From an uncultured bacterium (GTDB lineage: Bacteria > Cyanobacteriota > Vampirovibrionia > Gastranaerophilales > Gastranaerophilaceae): a DNA stretch of 13,363 nucleotides. Made by a program: the position numbers and the translations under genes. How positions within the stretch are numbered: position 1 is the stretch's first letter; the number at the start of each line of letters is the position of its first letter. The notes under the pieces are model-generated. The model ran no database searches. It was not told the DNA's origin and saw only the letters and a program-made list of their open reading frames with translations. The stretch spans positions 1 through 13,363 of the forward strand of contig CASGAK010000103.1 of NCBI GenBank assembly GCA_949299435.1, given 5' to 3'. This document shows positions 6,404 through 12,986 of this stretch, one piece after another.

Positions 6404-7104
6404 TAAATGAAGAAATTATTTCATCAACTGAAAAAGTTAAAATAAAAGAAGTTTTTGCCTCAATTCAGGGAGAAGGCCCTTATATTGGTGCAAAGCAGCT
6501 ATTTGTAAGGTTTTGTAATTGCAATTTTAGATGTCATTATTGTGATACCGATTTTCAGGGAGAAAGTCTTGAACTGAGTCAAAAAGAGCTTTTTGATTTG
6601 ATTGACCAGTTTGATTTGAAAACAATTCATTCTGTTTCTTTAACAGGTGGAGAGCCCCTTTTATCTGCTGATTTTTTAGAAAAATTCCTCCCAAAATTAA
6701 AAGAGCATAATACCAAAATCTATTTGGAAACTAATGCAACATTGCCTGTAGAGCTGGAAAAAATAATTTCACACATTGATATTATAGCTGCAGATATAAA
6801 ACTCCAAAGTGCTACTGGTATGATGAATGCTTTTGAAGCTCATGATAAATTCTTTGAAATATCCAAGCAAAAAGAATGTTTTGCAAAAATTGTATTTGAT
6901 GCAAATATTACCGATGAAGAAATTGATAACTGTATTGCCCTTGCACAAAAACATCATCTGCTTTTAATATTACAGCCTAAAATGAGCGGTAATTCTATGG
7001 ATATAAGTTCTGTTTTTGCAGTGTCTGTATTGGATAAATTTTTGTCAAAATACAATAATGTACGACTTATCCCGCAGGTACATAAGTTTATATCAGTAAG
7101 ATAA
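6400..7104 (+). CDS. queE: 7-carboxy-7-deazaguanine synthase (radical SAM, QueE)
   Basis: QueE converts 6-carboxytetrahydropterin to 7-carboxy-7-deazaguanine, a step toward preQ0/queuosine for tRNA modification. The 234-residue protein has the diagnostic substrate segment SIQGEGPYIGAKQLFVRF (21-38). It also has the radical SAM cluster motif CNFRCHYC (Cys41, Cys45, Cys48) for the 4Fe-4S cluster, the SAM-binding SLTGGEPLL, YLETNAT, and the family-typical end VRLIPQVHKF. All key residues are present, so it should be active. The ATG overlaps the stop of the dnaJ-like gene (ATGA, 6400-6403) and has no good ribosome binding site, implying translational coupling. The partner genes queC, queD and queF are not in the window. 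Its stop lies one base from the stop of convergent aroH. Confidence 0.93.
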   Translation: MINEEIISSTEKVKIKEVFASIQGEGPYIGAKQLFVRFCNCNFRCHYCDTDFQGESLELSQKELFDLIDQFDLKTIHSVSLTGGEPLLSADFLEKFLPKLKEHNTKIYLETNATLPVELEKIISHIDIIAADIKLQSATGMMNAFEAHDKFFEISKQKECFAKIVFDANITDEEIDNCIALAQKHHLLLILQPKMSGNSMDISSVFAVSVLDKFLSKYNNVRLIPQVHKFISVR

Positions 7105-7105
7105 T

Positions 7106-7459
7106 TTATTTTCTTAAATTAGAAGCTCCTTTGAGGTAGACAAATTGAGGTTTGAAATCTTCCTCACAGTTGAGTACGATTAAAACTCTTATGCATAAAT
7201 TAATCGAGTTTGGCACATCAAGCTCATGAAAGCACATCATCGCAATATCATTAAACCCCAGCTCTAATCTGGCAAATTTAGCGGGAAATGCTGCATTCAA
7301 GTCATTTGTTGTCGTAAAAATTATATGTGAAATTTTATCTAAATCGCTAATATGATTAGCTTCAAGCATTTTTGATAAAAGCTCTACAGTTGCCGACCTG
7401 ATTGACTCTGTAGAATTTTCTTCTGCGGTAATAGCCCCTCTAATCCCCTTTGTAATCAT
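7106..7459 (-). CDS. aroH: Monofunctional chorismate mutase, AroH class
   Basis: It should convert chorismate to prephenate for phenylalanine and tyrosine synthesis. The 117-residue protein matches the Bacillus subtilis-type AroH trimeric fold along its length: GIRGAIT with the active-site Arg7, FPAKFARLELGF (58-69, Arg64), MMCFHELDV with Cys76 and Glu79, CIRVLIVL with Arg91, and VYLKGA with Tyr108. These correspond, shifted by one in part, to the known active-site residues. The B. subtilis tail after this point is missing, which is common. The start is supported by AGGTGA, which overlaps the stop codon of fmt only 3 nt upstream, so it is the last gene of a def-fmt-aroH unit and is probably translationally coupled. 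No other aromatic amino-acid gene is nearby. Confidence 0.92.
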   Translation of the reverse strand: MITKGIRGAITAEENSTESIRSATVELLSKMLEANHISDLDKISHIIFTTTNDLNAAFPAKFARLELGFNDIAMMCFHELDVPNSINLCIRVLIVLNCEEDFKPQFVYLKGASNLRK

Positions 7460-7462
7460 AAA

Positions 7463-8386
7463 TCACCTGTTTTTTAGTCCGTTATACCAATCTCTTGCGA
7501 GCATTTCTCCTTTACCCTCAGGTTTTACTTTTATAAGCATAATACAATCTTTCCCGCAACTCATTTCAAGTCCTTCTTTGCTGACTTTTATAATTTCGCC
7601 TGCAGGTGTTGAAATGCTGCTTTTTATAACTTTTGTTTCCATAACTTTTATAATTTTCCCGTCATGGATAAAATAAGCACTTGGAAATTTATAAATTCCA
7701 CGCACAAGATTATGGATATTTTCTGCTGAATTACTCCAGTTAATTAGAGTTTCATCTTTTGCCAACTTATTTGCCATACATACGCCATCTTCACACTGAG
7801 GAGTTGGTTTAATGGCTCCAGATACAATGCCTTTTAAGGTTTGTTCCAATAGTTCGGGCGATAAATTGCTTACTTTTTCAAAAAGTTCTTCACAATTCAT
7901 TGTATCAGGTATAGGAATTGTCTTTTTAAGACACACATCACCGCAGTCAAGACCTAATTCTGTAATCATTGTACAAATTCCGGTTTCCTTATCACCGTTA
8001 ATTATCGCCCTTTGTATAGGGTTTGCCCCCCGATATTTCGGTAATAAAGAGGCGTGTAAGTTAATTGTGTGATACTTTGGTATGTCCAGCACCTCTTGTG
8101 ATAGTATTTGTCCGAATGCAAAGGTTACAAAAAAATCCGGCTGTAACTTTTTCAGTTCAGCTTGTATATTAGGCTCTTTTCTTATTGATTTCGGTTGGAA
8201 ATATTTTATATTATGTGATAGTGCAAATTCTTTTATGGGAGACATTGTAAGTTTTTTACCGCGTCCTGCAGGTTTGTCAGGCTGGGTAACTACTGCAACA
8301 ACTTTAATATCAGAAGAATTGTACAGGTATTCAAGTGATTTTAGTGCAATTTTAGGAGTGCCAAAGTATACTATTTTAATTGTCAT
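7463..8386 (-). CDS. fmt: Methionyl-tRNA formyltransferase
   Basis: Fmt formylates initiator Met-tRNA with 10-formyltetrahydrofolate. The 307-residue protein has family length and all landmarks: IVYFGTPKIAL (5-15), the tRNA-contact loop KPAGRGKKL (38-46), the catalytic NLHASLLPKYRGANPIQRAI region with Asn109 and His111, and Asp147 in GLDCGD, followed by the C-terminal OB-like domain (about 210-305; INWS, FPSAYF). The catalytic triad is complete. It overlaps the end of def by 11 nt and has GGAG 10 nt before its ATG inside def. aroH follows 3 nt after its TGA. Adjacent def and fmt are a widely conserved pair, because Def removes the formyl group that Fmt's product introduces. Confidence 0.96.
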   Translation of the reverse strand: MTIKIVYFGTPKIALKSLEYLYNSSDIKVVAVVTQPDKPAGRGKKLTMSPIKEFALSHNIKYFQPKSIRKEPNIQAELKKLQPDFFVTFAFGQILSQEVLDIPKYHTINLHASLLPKYRGANPIQRAIINGDKETGICTMITELGLDCGDVCLKKTIPIPDTMNCEELFEKVSNLSPELLEQTLKGIVSGAIKPTPQCEDGVCMANKLAKDETLINWSNSAENIHNLVRGIYKFPSAYFIHDGKIIKVMETKVIKSSISTPAGEIIKVSKEGLEMSCGKDCIMLIKVKPEGKGEMLARDWYNGLKNR

Positions 8387-8939
8387 TTAGTTCTTGCTCC
8401 AATTCAGGTTCTTCAAGCAGTTTGTCGGCCTCTAGCGGCGGAAGATTAAATTTTTCAAGTGTAGATTCTGTATCAAAACGATTCATACAATGGTCAATGA
8501 ATAAAATGCCGTCTAAATGGTCATTTTCATGCTGGATTGCTCTTGCTAAAAGACTACCGTCATTTGCTTCTGTAACAAAAGAATGCCCATGAATATCAAG
8601 AGCTTTTACCATAACATTTTTGTATCTTTTTACTTTTGTATATGCTTCAGGAAAACTTAAGCAGCCTTCTTCACTTACAATAGCTCCGGATTTTTTTATT
8701 ATTTTAGGATTTATAAACACTATAGGTCTAAGCGGCTCATCATTAGATGATACATCAATAACAAAAACTCTTAAATTCACACCGATTTGAGGTGCTGCAA
8801 GTCCCACTCCGTTTTGTGCATACATTGTATCCAGCAAATCCTGCACCAGATCAGTAATTTTGCGTGATACTTTGTGGACTTCTTTTGATTTTTCGCGTAA
8901 AGATTTTTCGCCGTACTTTAAAACTTTTCTAACTGCCAT
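8376..8939 (-). CDS. def: Peptide deformylase
   Basis: Def removes the N-formyl group from nascent proteins with an active-site metal, usually iron. The 187-residue protein has the three deformylase motifs intact: GVGLAAPQIG (44-53), EEGCLSFP (90-97, metal ligand Cys93 and preceding Glu) and QHENDHLDG (136-144, ligands His137 and His141, catalytic Glu138). The C-terminal tail (about 165-187) is extended and rich in Glu and Leu, a mild oddity. The start is well supported by GAGAGGT 4-5 nt upstream, and a clear promoter precedes it. It is the first gene of a def-fmt-aroH unit, overlapping fmt by 11 nt. Confidence 0.96.
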   Translation of the reverse strand: MAVRKVLKYGEKSLREKSKEVHKVSRKITDLVQDLLDTMYAQNGVGLAAPQIGVNLRVFVIDVSSNDEPLRPIVFINPKIIKKSGAIVSEEGCLSFPEAYTKVKRYKNVMVKALDIHGHSFVTEANDGSLLARAIQHENDHLDGILFIDHCMNRFDTESTLEKFNLPPLEADKLLEEPELEQELNDN

Positions 8940-8960
8940 TTCTACCTCTCTTTAGTTAAA

Positions 8961-8989
8961 AGTATAGCCTAAATAAGCCTTTTTTACAA
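8961..8989 (-). promoter_or_regulatory. Promoter of the def-fmt-aroH unit
   Basis: On the minus strand TTGTAA (-35, 8989-8984) and TATACT (-10, 8966-8961, 5 of 6) are spaced by exactly 17 nt. The predicted start near 8954 gives a leader of about 15 nt holding the GAGAGG ribosome binding site of def. The promoter lies in the 53-nt gap after the large HerA-like gene, so def can be expressed independently of the genes upstream. Confidence 0.6.
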
Positions 8990-8992
8990 GTT

Positions 8993-11635
8993 TTAATGTT
9001 TTGAAATTTCAGAAATTGACGGATCCAAAAGCCTTCTTCCGACATTCATAAAGTTTATGGAGCACAAAGTCTTGTTACCGTATCTTAGCATTTTTTCTAC
9101 AATACCTTCACCGTATTTAGGGTGCTTTACATGATCTCCTTGTGCAAAATTCTGTTGTACGGTTGGTTTTGGTGTATCTGCAGGATATACAGGAACTACA
9201 GGCGGTTGTTCCTGAGGTTGTTGAGTTTGAGATTCAGAGGTTGCTTGTGCTGATTCTTCCTCAGGGGCAGCTTCAGAAGTCGTATCTTCTATTATTTCAG
9301 GATTTTCTGTAACTGGTTCTAAAATATCATTTTCTCCTTGGTTTATATTGTCAATAAAATTTAAATCATCTTCTGTTAATGTATCTGCATTTTGCTCATC
9401 TTCCAAATTATCCTGCTCAATTTTAGAGTATATGAAATTTTGGTCAATATCTCGAGCTACTTGTTCAATTAAATTGTCATTTAATTCTTCGTCTTCTGCC
9501 ATTAAAGGTGCTGGCTCTGGCATATAGGTATTTTCATATGGAGTCTGTTCTTGGGTGGATAATTCTTCTTCATTATTATTTAATTCAACTGTTTGTAGGT
9601 CTTCACTTATTCGAGCATCAATTTCAGGTTCAGGTAACTCAATGGGAGCTGATGTTTCATTTATATTTTCCTTAATTTCAATTTCGGGGAGTTCTATTTT
9701 ATTAATATCCTCATTAAGCATATTTTCTATATCTGAATCTATTATTTCAGCATCGTGACTGTCAGCAGTTAATTCTTCATCTATTGAATTTGCTTTTGTC
9801 ACCTCTATATTAGTATTTAATTCTTCAGTAATTTCAGATTGGTCTAATATAGAGTTTTCTTCGTAACTATTAACTGTATTATTGATTATAATATCATGTA
9901 AGCTAATTTTATTATCTTGAGTTTTTTCAGGTTCGTTTGCTTCTATAATTGAAGATTCTACTAAAATTTCGTTTTCTTCATTAGGTATTATAATTGTGTT
10001 TTCATTTGAAATTGGTTCTTGTAGATTTGACTCTTCTGTATTTTCAATAATTTCAGGAGTGAGCTCCTCATTTTCAAAATCTTTTGGATTCTCAGATAAT
10101 TCTGATATTTCTGTTGGCTCAGAGTCCGCTTTTTTTAATTCTTCATCAAAATCATCATATTCAGGCTCAATATCTTCGGGATTATCTGAAATTGCTGAGT
10201 AATTTTCTTCTTCAGCAGGTATTCTTTCTATGCTGTCTGATAAATCTGTATAAGTATCATCATTTTGAGTAAAATCCTCTTTGGGTTCTTCTGGAGTTAT
10301 AGGAGCCGGCAAAATTTCAGCTTGTGTTTCATTATTTTCATCGCCATCTGCGGTAATTTCATCAGTTTTTTGATTTGATGTAGCTGTTTCTTCATTAACT
10401 TCATTTACTACAGTACTTTTGTCTGGTTCCTCAATAATTTCAATAGGTAATAATTCTACTATTAGAGGAATCATTTGTGTTGATTTTCCATATACTATAA
10501 ATTCATCGTGATTTAATTTGTTTAAAAATGTGTTATATGAAGCAAAATCGTGCTGAGTTGTCTCAGGCATGAACAAAATCATATTGTCGACTTTTTCTTT
10601 TAATTCATATACATATTTATAGTTGTGGTTACATATAATATTAGTGTAGATTTTATTTTCTGCTAAGAGTGTCTTTAGTAATTTTTTATCACTGTTTTCG
10701 TTGTTAATTTTTACGAAAGAGTAAATATATGCCCCCATGTCCTCTAGAGTGGAGTATACATATGAGATAATTTCCTTCTGTAATTGTGCGTTTACATTTG
10801 AAATATCTAAAATTGTTGAGTAATTATCTTTTATATATTCTTTAAGACTTGTAATTTCGTATTTTGATTGTGCAAAAACATTGTCCTCTTTATATTTAAG
10901 AAGTTTATTTTTCAAAAGAGCCAGTTCTGGGATATTAGATTCTTTATATTGCTGAGTTACAACATCAATGAATGTATCAAAAGGAATATACTTATCTGGT
11001 ATTGATCTTGTGTATTCTTGTACTTCTAAAAATATATCTTGAATAACAGCTTTACTAGTTGGGTCTATGTCATTTAAATCATTACCATATATAAAATTAA
11101 TTGTTTCAAAATTAAGAGGAAGTTTAAAGTCTTTTCCGAAAATGAATTTTTGTTGATCCTCGTATTTGCCGTCAATATCGAAAATTATTGAGCTTTCTGC
11201 TTTGTTTTCCAATTGTTTGGCAAAATTTGAAAGTATAATTGCAGTATTTTTAGCACTGTCAGAGCATATCAAAAGATTGTTTTCCAGTATAGAATGATCA
11301 ACTTTTAATAAAAAGTCTTGTTGAGCAAGTTTTCCAAGTTTTATTGGTGCCTTTATCGGAAGGATATCAAGTAATTCAGCAGAGGTTAATTTTGTTACTT
11401 TTGCATTAAGATCAGGTATTGTTCCGTTATAATTTTTTACTATACCTTCATTATCAAAAGTGAACATTAATCTTGCGATTGCATAGCTTACCCCACAATC
11501 GGCTTTCAAACTTACAATCTGTGCTACATATGGGTTTTGATTATTTTCTATTATTACAAAACCCGCAAGTAGTAATTTATCATTTGCCTCACAAGATATT
11601 TTAACTAAATTATTCTTAATTTCCAATACATTCAT
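8993..11635 (-). CDS. Large protein: HerA-like degenerate ATPase region, long acidic linker, PcrA/UvrD-type Tudor-like C-terminal domain
   Basis: About 880 residues (numbered from the in-frame TTG at 11638). Residues 5-100 look like the small beta-barrel that precedes HerA-type ATPases. Then LGKL...LENNLLICSDSAKNTAIIL (101-136) sits where HerA has its Walker A, but the GxGK[ST] is gone. SIIFDIDGKY (150-159) resembles the following strand, STILDISN (274-281) a later one, and DNMILFMPE...EFIVYGKST..PLIVEL (351-396) the C-terminal HerA strands; no DEAH-like Walker B is seen. Residues about 400-825 are a disordered acidic linker (23 Asp/Glu and two Lys/Arg in 441-500), ending Gln/Pro-rich. Residues 830-879 (GDHVKHPKYGEGIVEKM ... 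FMNVGRRLLDPSI) match the Tudor-like end of PcrA/UvrD helicases. ATG 11635, with GAGGG 7 nt upstream, is preferred over TTG 11638. A role on DNA or RNA polymerase is inference. Confidence 0.7.
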   Translation of the reverse strand: MNVLEIKNNLVKISCEANDKLLLAGFVIIENNQNPYVAQIVSLKADCGVSYAIARLMFTFDNEGIVKNYNGTIPDLNAKVTKLTSAELLDILPIKAPIKLGKLAQQDFLLKVDHSILENNLLICSDSAKNTAIILSNFAKQLENKAESSIIFDIDGKYEDQQKFIFGKDFKLPLNFETINFIYGNDLNDIDPTSKAVIQDIFLEVQEYTRSIPDKYIPFDTFIDVVTQQYKESNIPELALLKNKLLKYKEDNVFAQSKYEITSLKEYIKDNYSTILDISNVNAQLQKEIISYVYSTLEDMGAYIYSFVKINNENSDKKLLKTLLAENKIYTNIICNHNYKYVYELKEKVDNMILFMPETTQHDFASYNTFLNKLNHDEFIVYGKSTQMIPLIVELLPIEIIEEPDKSTVVNEVNEETATSNQKTDEITADGDENNETQAEILPAPITPEEPKEDFTQNDDTYTDLSDSIERIPAEEENYSAISDNPEDIEPEYDDFDEELKKADSEPTEISELSENPKDFENEELTPEIIENTEESNLQEPISNENTIIIPNEENEILVESSIIEANEPEKTQDNKISLHDIIINNTVNSYEENSILDQSEITEELNTNIEVTKANSIDEELTADSHDAEIIDSDIENMLNEDINKIELPEIEIKENINETSAPIELPEPEIDARISEDLQTVELNNNEEELSTQEQTPYENTYMPEPAPLMAEDEELNDNLIEQVARDIDQNFIYSKIEQDNLEDEQNADTLTEDDLNFIDNINQGENDILEPVTENPEIIEDTTSEAAPEEESAQATSESQTQQPQEQPPVVPVYPADTPKPTVQQNFAQGDHVKHPKYGEGIVEKMLRYGNKTLCSINFMNVGRRLLDPSISEISKH

Positions 11636-11656
11636 CAATAGACCCTCTTTTAACCG

Positions 11657-11667
11657 ATTTTAACATG
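11657..11667 (-). promoter_or_regulatory. Possible extended -10 promoter of the large HerA-like gene
   Basis: On the minus strand TG-T-TAAAAT (-10 TAAAAT at 11662-11657) is a near-consensus extended -10. The -35 region is poor (TATACA with 16-nt spacing at best). The start would be near 11650, giving a leader of about 15 nt with the AGAGGG ribosome binding site. It lies in the 54-nt gap after yqeK, so read-through from nadD-yqeK is also possible. Confidence 0.4.
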
Positions 11668-11692
11668 AAAATAGCTTTTGTATAAGTTTTCA

Positions 11693-12292
11693 TTAAGTAT
11701 CTGATACAAATTTTGTATCAAGTAAGTGATTGTATATGTTTATGGTTGTATAACATATTTTTAATTCTCGTTTTGCAAGACTTTTTATGGTTTCTTTATA
11801 GCATTTTAGTAGTGCTAAATTAAGACCGTTAGATTGTTCTAAAATTTGTAGAACTTCATTTCGGTATTTTTCGTCTCTTGTATTTGGCTCTATTTTGTCA
11901 GCCAAAAATATAATTTTCTCAAAATCTGACATATCAATTTTGCCTAAAGTATGCCAGCGTATTGATGATAAAATTTCACTGTCGGTTACTCCAAAATCTT
12001 TTTCTGCAATATATGCACTTACAGGTGCATGTAGAGTTTTGTAATTAAGCATTTCACATTGCTCTATATCTAAATTTTTGTCAATTATTTCTTTTAATTT
12101 TTCATTGGTAAAACATTTTGCACAGTCATGCAAAAGTCCAGCAGTATAGGCTTTTTCTTCGTTTAATCCATATTTTTTTGCTAAGTCTTTAGCACATATA
12201 GCCGTACCTAATGAATGCAGATAGCGTTCATCTGATAAATTTTCTTTTAACCATATCAAAATATCTTTTTCGTTAATTTTTGTATAAACCAT
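11693..12292 (-). CDS. yqeK: HD-domain bis(5'-nucleosyl)-tetraphosphatase (symmetrical), YqeK family
   Basis: YqeK enzymes split diadenosine tetraphosphate (Ap4A) into two ADP using a di-metal HD site. The 199-residue protein has the expected ligands in order: His26 (YLHSLG), His55-Asp56 (GLLHDCAK), His88 (TLHAPV), His114 (IRWHTLGK) and Asp132 (LADKIEP). The LADKIEPNTR sequence and the R[WY]HT motif are typical of the YqeK group as opposed to other HD proteins. It overlaps the end of nadD by 20 nt and has no clear ribosome binding site, which suggests coupling to nadD translation. The nadD-yqeK order is common in Firmicutes and other lineages, but the usual next gene, the ribosome silencing factor rsfS, is absent here. 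Confidence 0.88.
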   Translation of the reverse strand: MVYTKINEKDILIWLKENLSDERYLHSLGTAICAKDLAKKYGLNEEKAYTAGLLHDCAKCFTNEKLKEIIDKNLDIEQCEMLNYKTLHAPVSAYIAEKDFGVTDSEILSSIRWHTLGKIDMSDFEKIIFLADKIEPNTRDEKYRNEVLQILEQSNGLNLALLKCYKETIKSLAKRELKICYTTINIYNHLLDTKFVSDT

Positions 12293-12863
12293 TTTCTTGA
12301 ATATACCTTTCTACAATTTTAGGAGTTAGCCCATCTAAAGATTTGTTCTCAGAAATTTTCTCTCTTATTGATGATGAGGATATATCGTTGTATCCCATTT
12401 GGGCAAATTTAAAGTTGTAACCCTTTTCTTTCATTTTATCATACTTTTGGGAATAAAAATCATTTTCCCTTACAAATACTATAAAGTTAACTAGTTTTCT
12501 CAGTTTTTTACTTTCATACCAGCTATCCAGCTTTTCAAAAGCGTCTGTACCGATTATAAAATTTATTTTGTCCTCAATATCATATTTTTTATATAATTCT
12601 AAAATCGTTAAATATGTATAGGATTTTCCTTTTAATTTGTATTCAATATCTGATATTTCAAAGCAAGGATTACTCTGAATTGCTAACTTTACCATATTAA
12701 AACGATGTTTGGTTAGTTCAGGAAAATTCTTTTTTTGTGGTGGAACATGTGCAGGTATAAATAAGACCTTTTTTATGTCAAAATTTTCTGCTGCATATTC
12801 TGCCATATATATGTGTCCGTTATGAATTGGATTAAAAGTTCCGGGGAATATACATAATTTCAT
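12273..12863 (-). CDS. nadD: Nicotinate-nucleotide adenylyltransferase
   Basis: NadD adenylates nicotinate mononucleotide to deamido-NAD in NAD synthesis. The 196-residue protein has the nucleotidyltransferase signature GTFNPIHNGH (8-17, with the paired His14 and His17), FIPAHVPPQKK (35-45), the substrate loop NFIIGTDAFEKLDSWY (101-116) and ISSSSIRE (161-168), which is the ISSTxIR ATP-binding motif with Ser for Thr. Length is normal. The ATG at 12863 has no Shine-Dalgarno. Instead a strong promoter lies so close that transcription should begin at the start codon. It overlaps yqeK by 20 nt downstream and is divergent from the unrecognised gene at 12987. Confidence 0.94.
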   Translation of the reverse strand: MKLCIFPGTFNPIHNGHIYMAEYAAENFDIKKVLFIPAHVPPQKKNFPELTKHRFNMVKLAIQSNPCFEISDIEYKLKGKSYTYLTILELYKKYDIEDKINFIIGTDAFEKLDSWYESKKLRKLVNFIVFVRENDFYSQKYDKMKEKGYNFKFAQMGYNDISSSSIREKISENKSLDGLTPKIVERYIQENGLYKN

Positions 12864-12869
12864 AAATAG

Positions 12870-12898
12870 ATTATATCAATATAAGCCAACTTTGTAAA
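12870..12898 (-). promoter_or_regulatory. Promoter of nadD-yqeK, placed for a leaderless mRNA
   Basis: On the minus strand TTTACA (-35, 12898-12893, 5 of 6) and a perfect TATAAT (12875-12870) are spaced by 17 nt, and the -10 is extended by TG at 12878-12877. Only six bases (12869-12864) separate the -10 from the ATG at 12863, so the mRNA should begin at the start codon. The geometry is the same as for the PurD-like gene. Confidence 0.75.
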
Positions 12899-12899
12899 C

Positions 12900-12912
12900 T
12901 AATGTAACATTA
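12900..12912. repeat. 13-bp palindrome TAATGTAACATTA upstream of nadD
   Basis: A perfect inverted repeat with 6-bp arms and a single central base. It ends 2 bp from the nadD -35 box (12893-12898) in the divergent intergenic region. The position suits an operator for nadD or for the plus-strand gene, but AT-rich palindromes of this size can occur by chance. Confidence 0.3.
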
Positions 12913-12986
12913 ATAGAAAATATTTAAAGAAATGTTGTCTAATCGCCGTTCTACCTTTTAGTAATATAGGAAAGGCTAATTATAAC

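Noticed and set aside
7097..7116. TAAGA...TCTTA hairpin between queE and aroH
   Set aside because: Only five continuous pairs, no U-tract on either strand; insufficient for a terminator call.
7812..8592. Three plus-strand open frames opposite fmt and def
   Set aside because: They are antisense shadows of two intact, well-conserved enzymes and have no initiation signals.
9555..10272. Ser-rich plus-strand open frames
   Set aside because: They are the reverse reading of the Glu/Asp codons of the acidic linker (GAA/GAT become TTC/ATC/TCA), which leaves long open frames by composition alone.
11665..11693. ATGAAAA...TTTTCAT hairpin after yqeK as a terminator
   Set aside because: The stem carries a 3-nt bulge and is not followed by a U-run on either strand.
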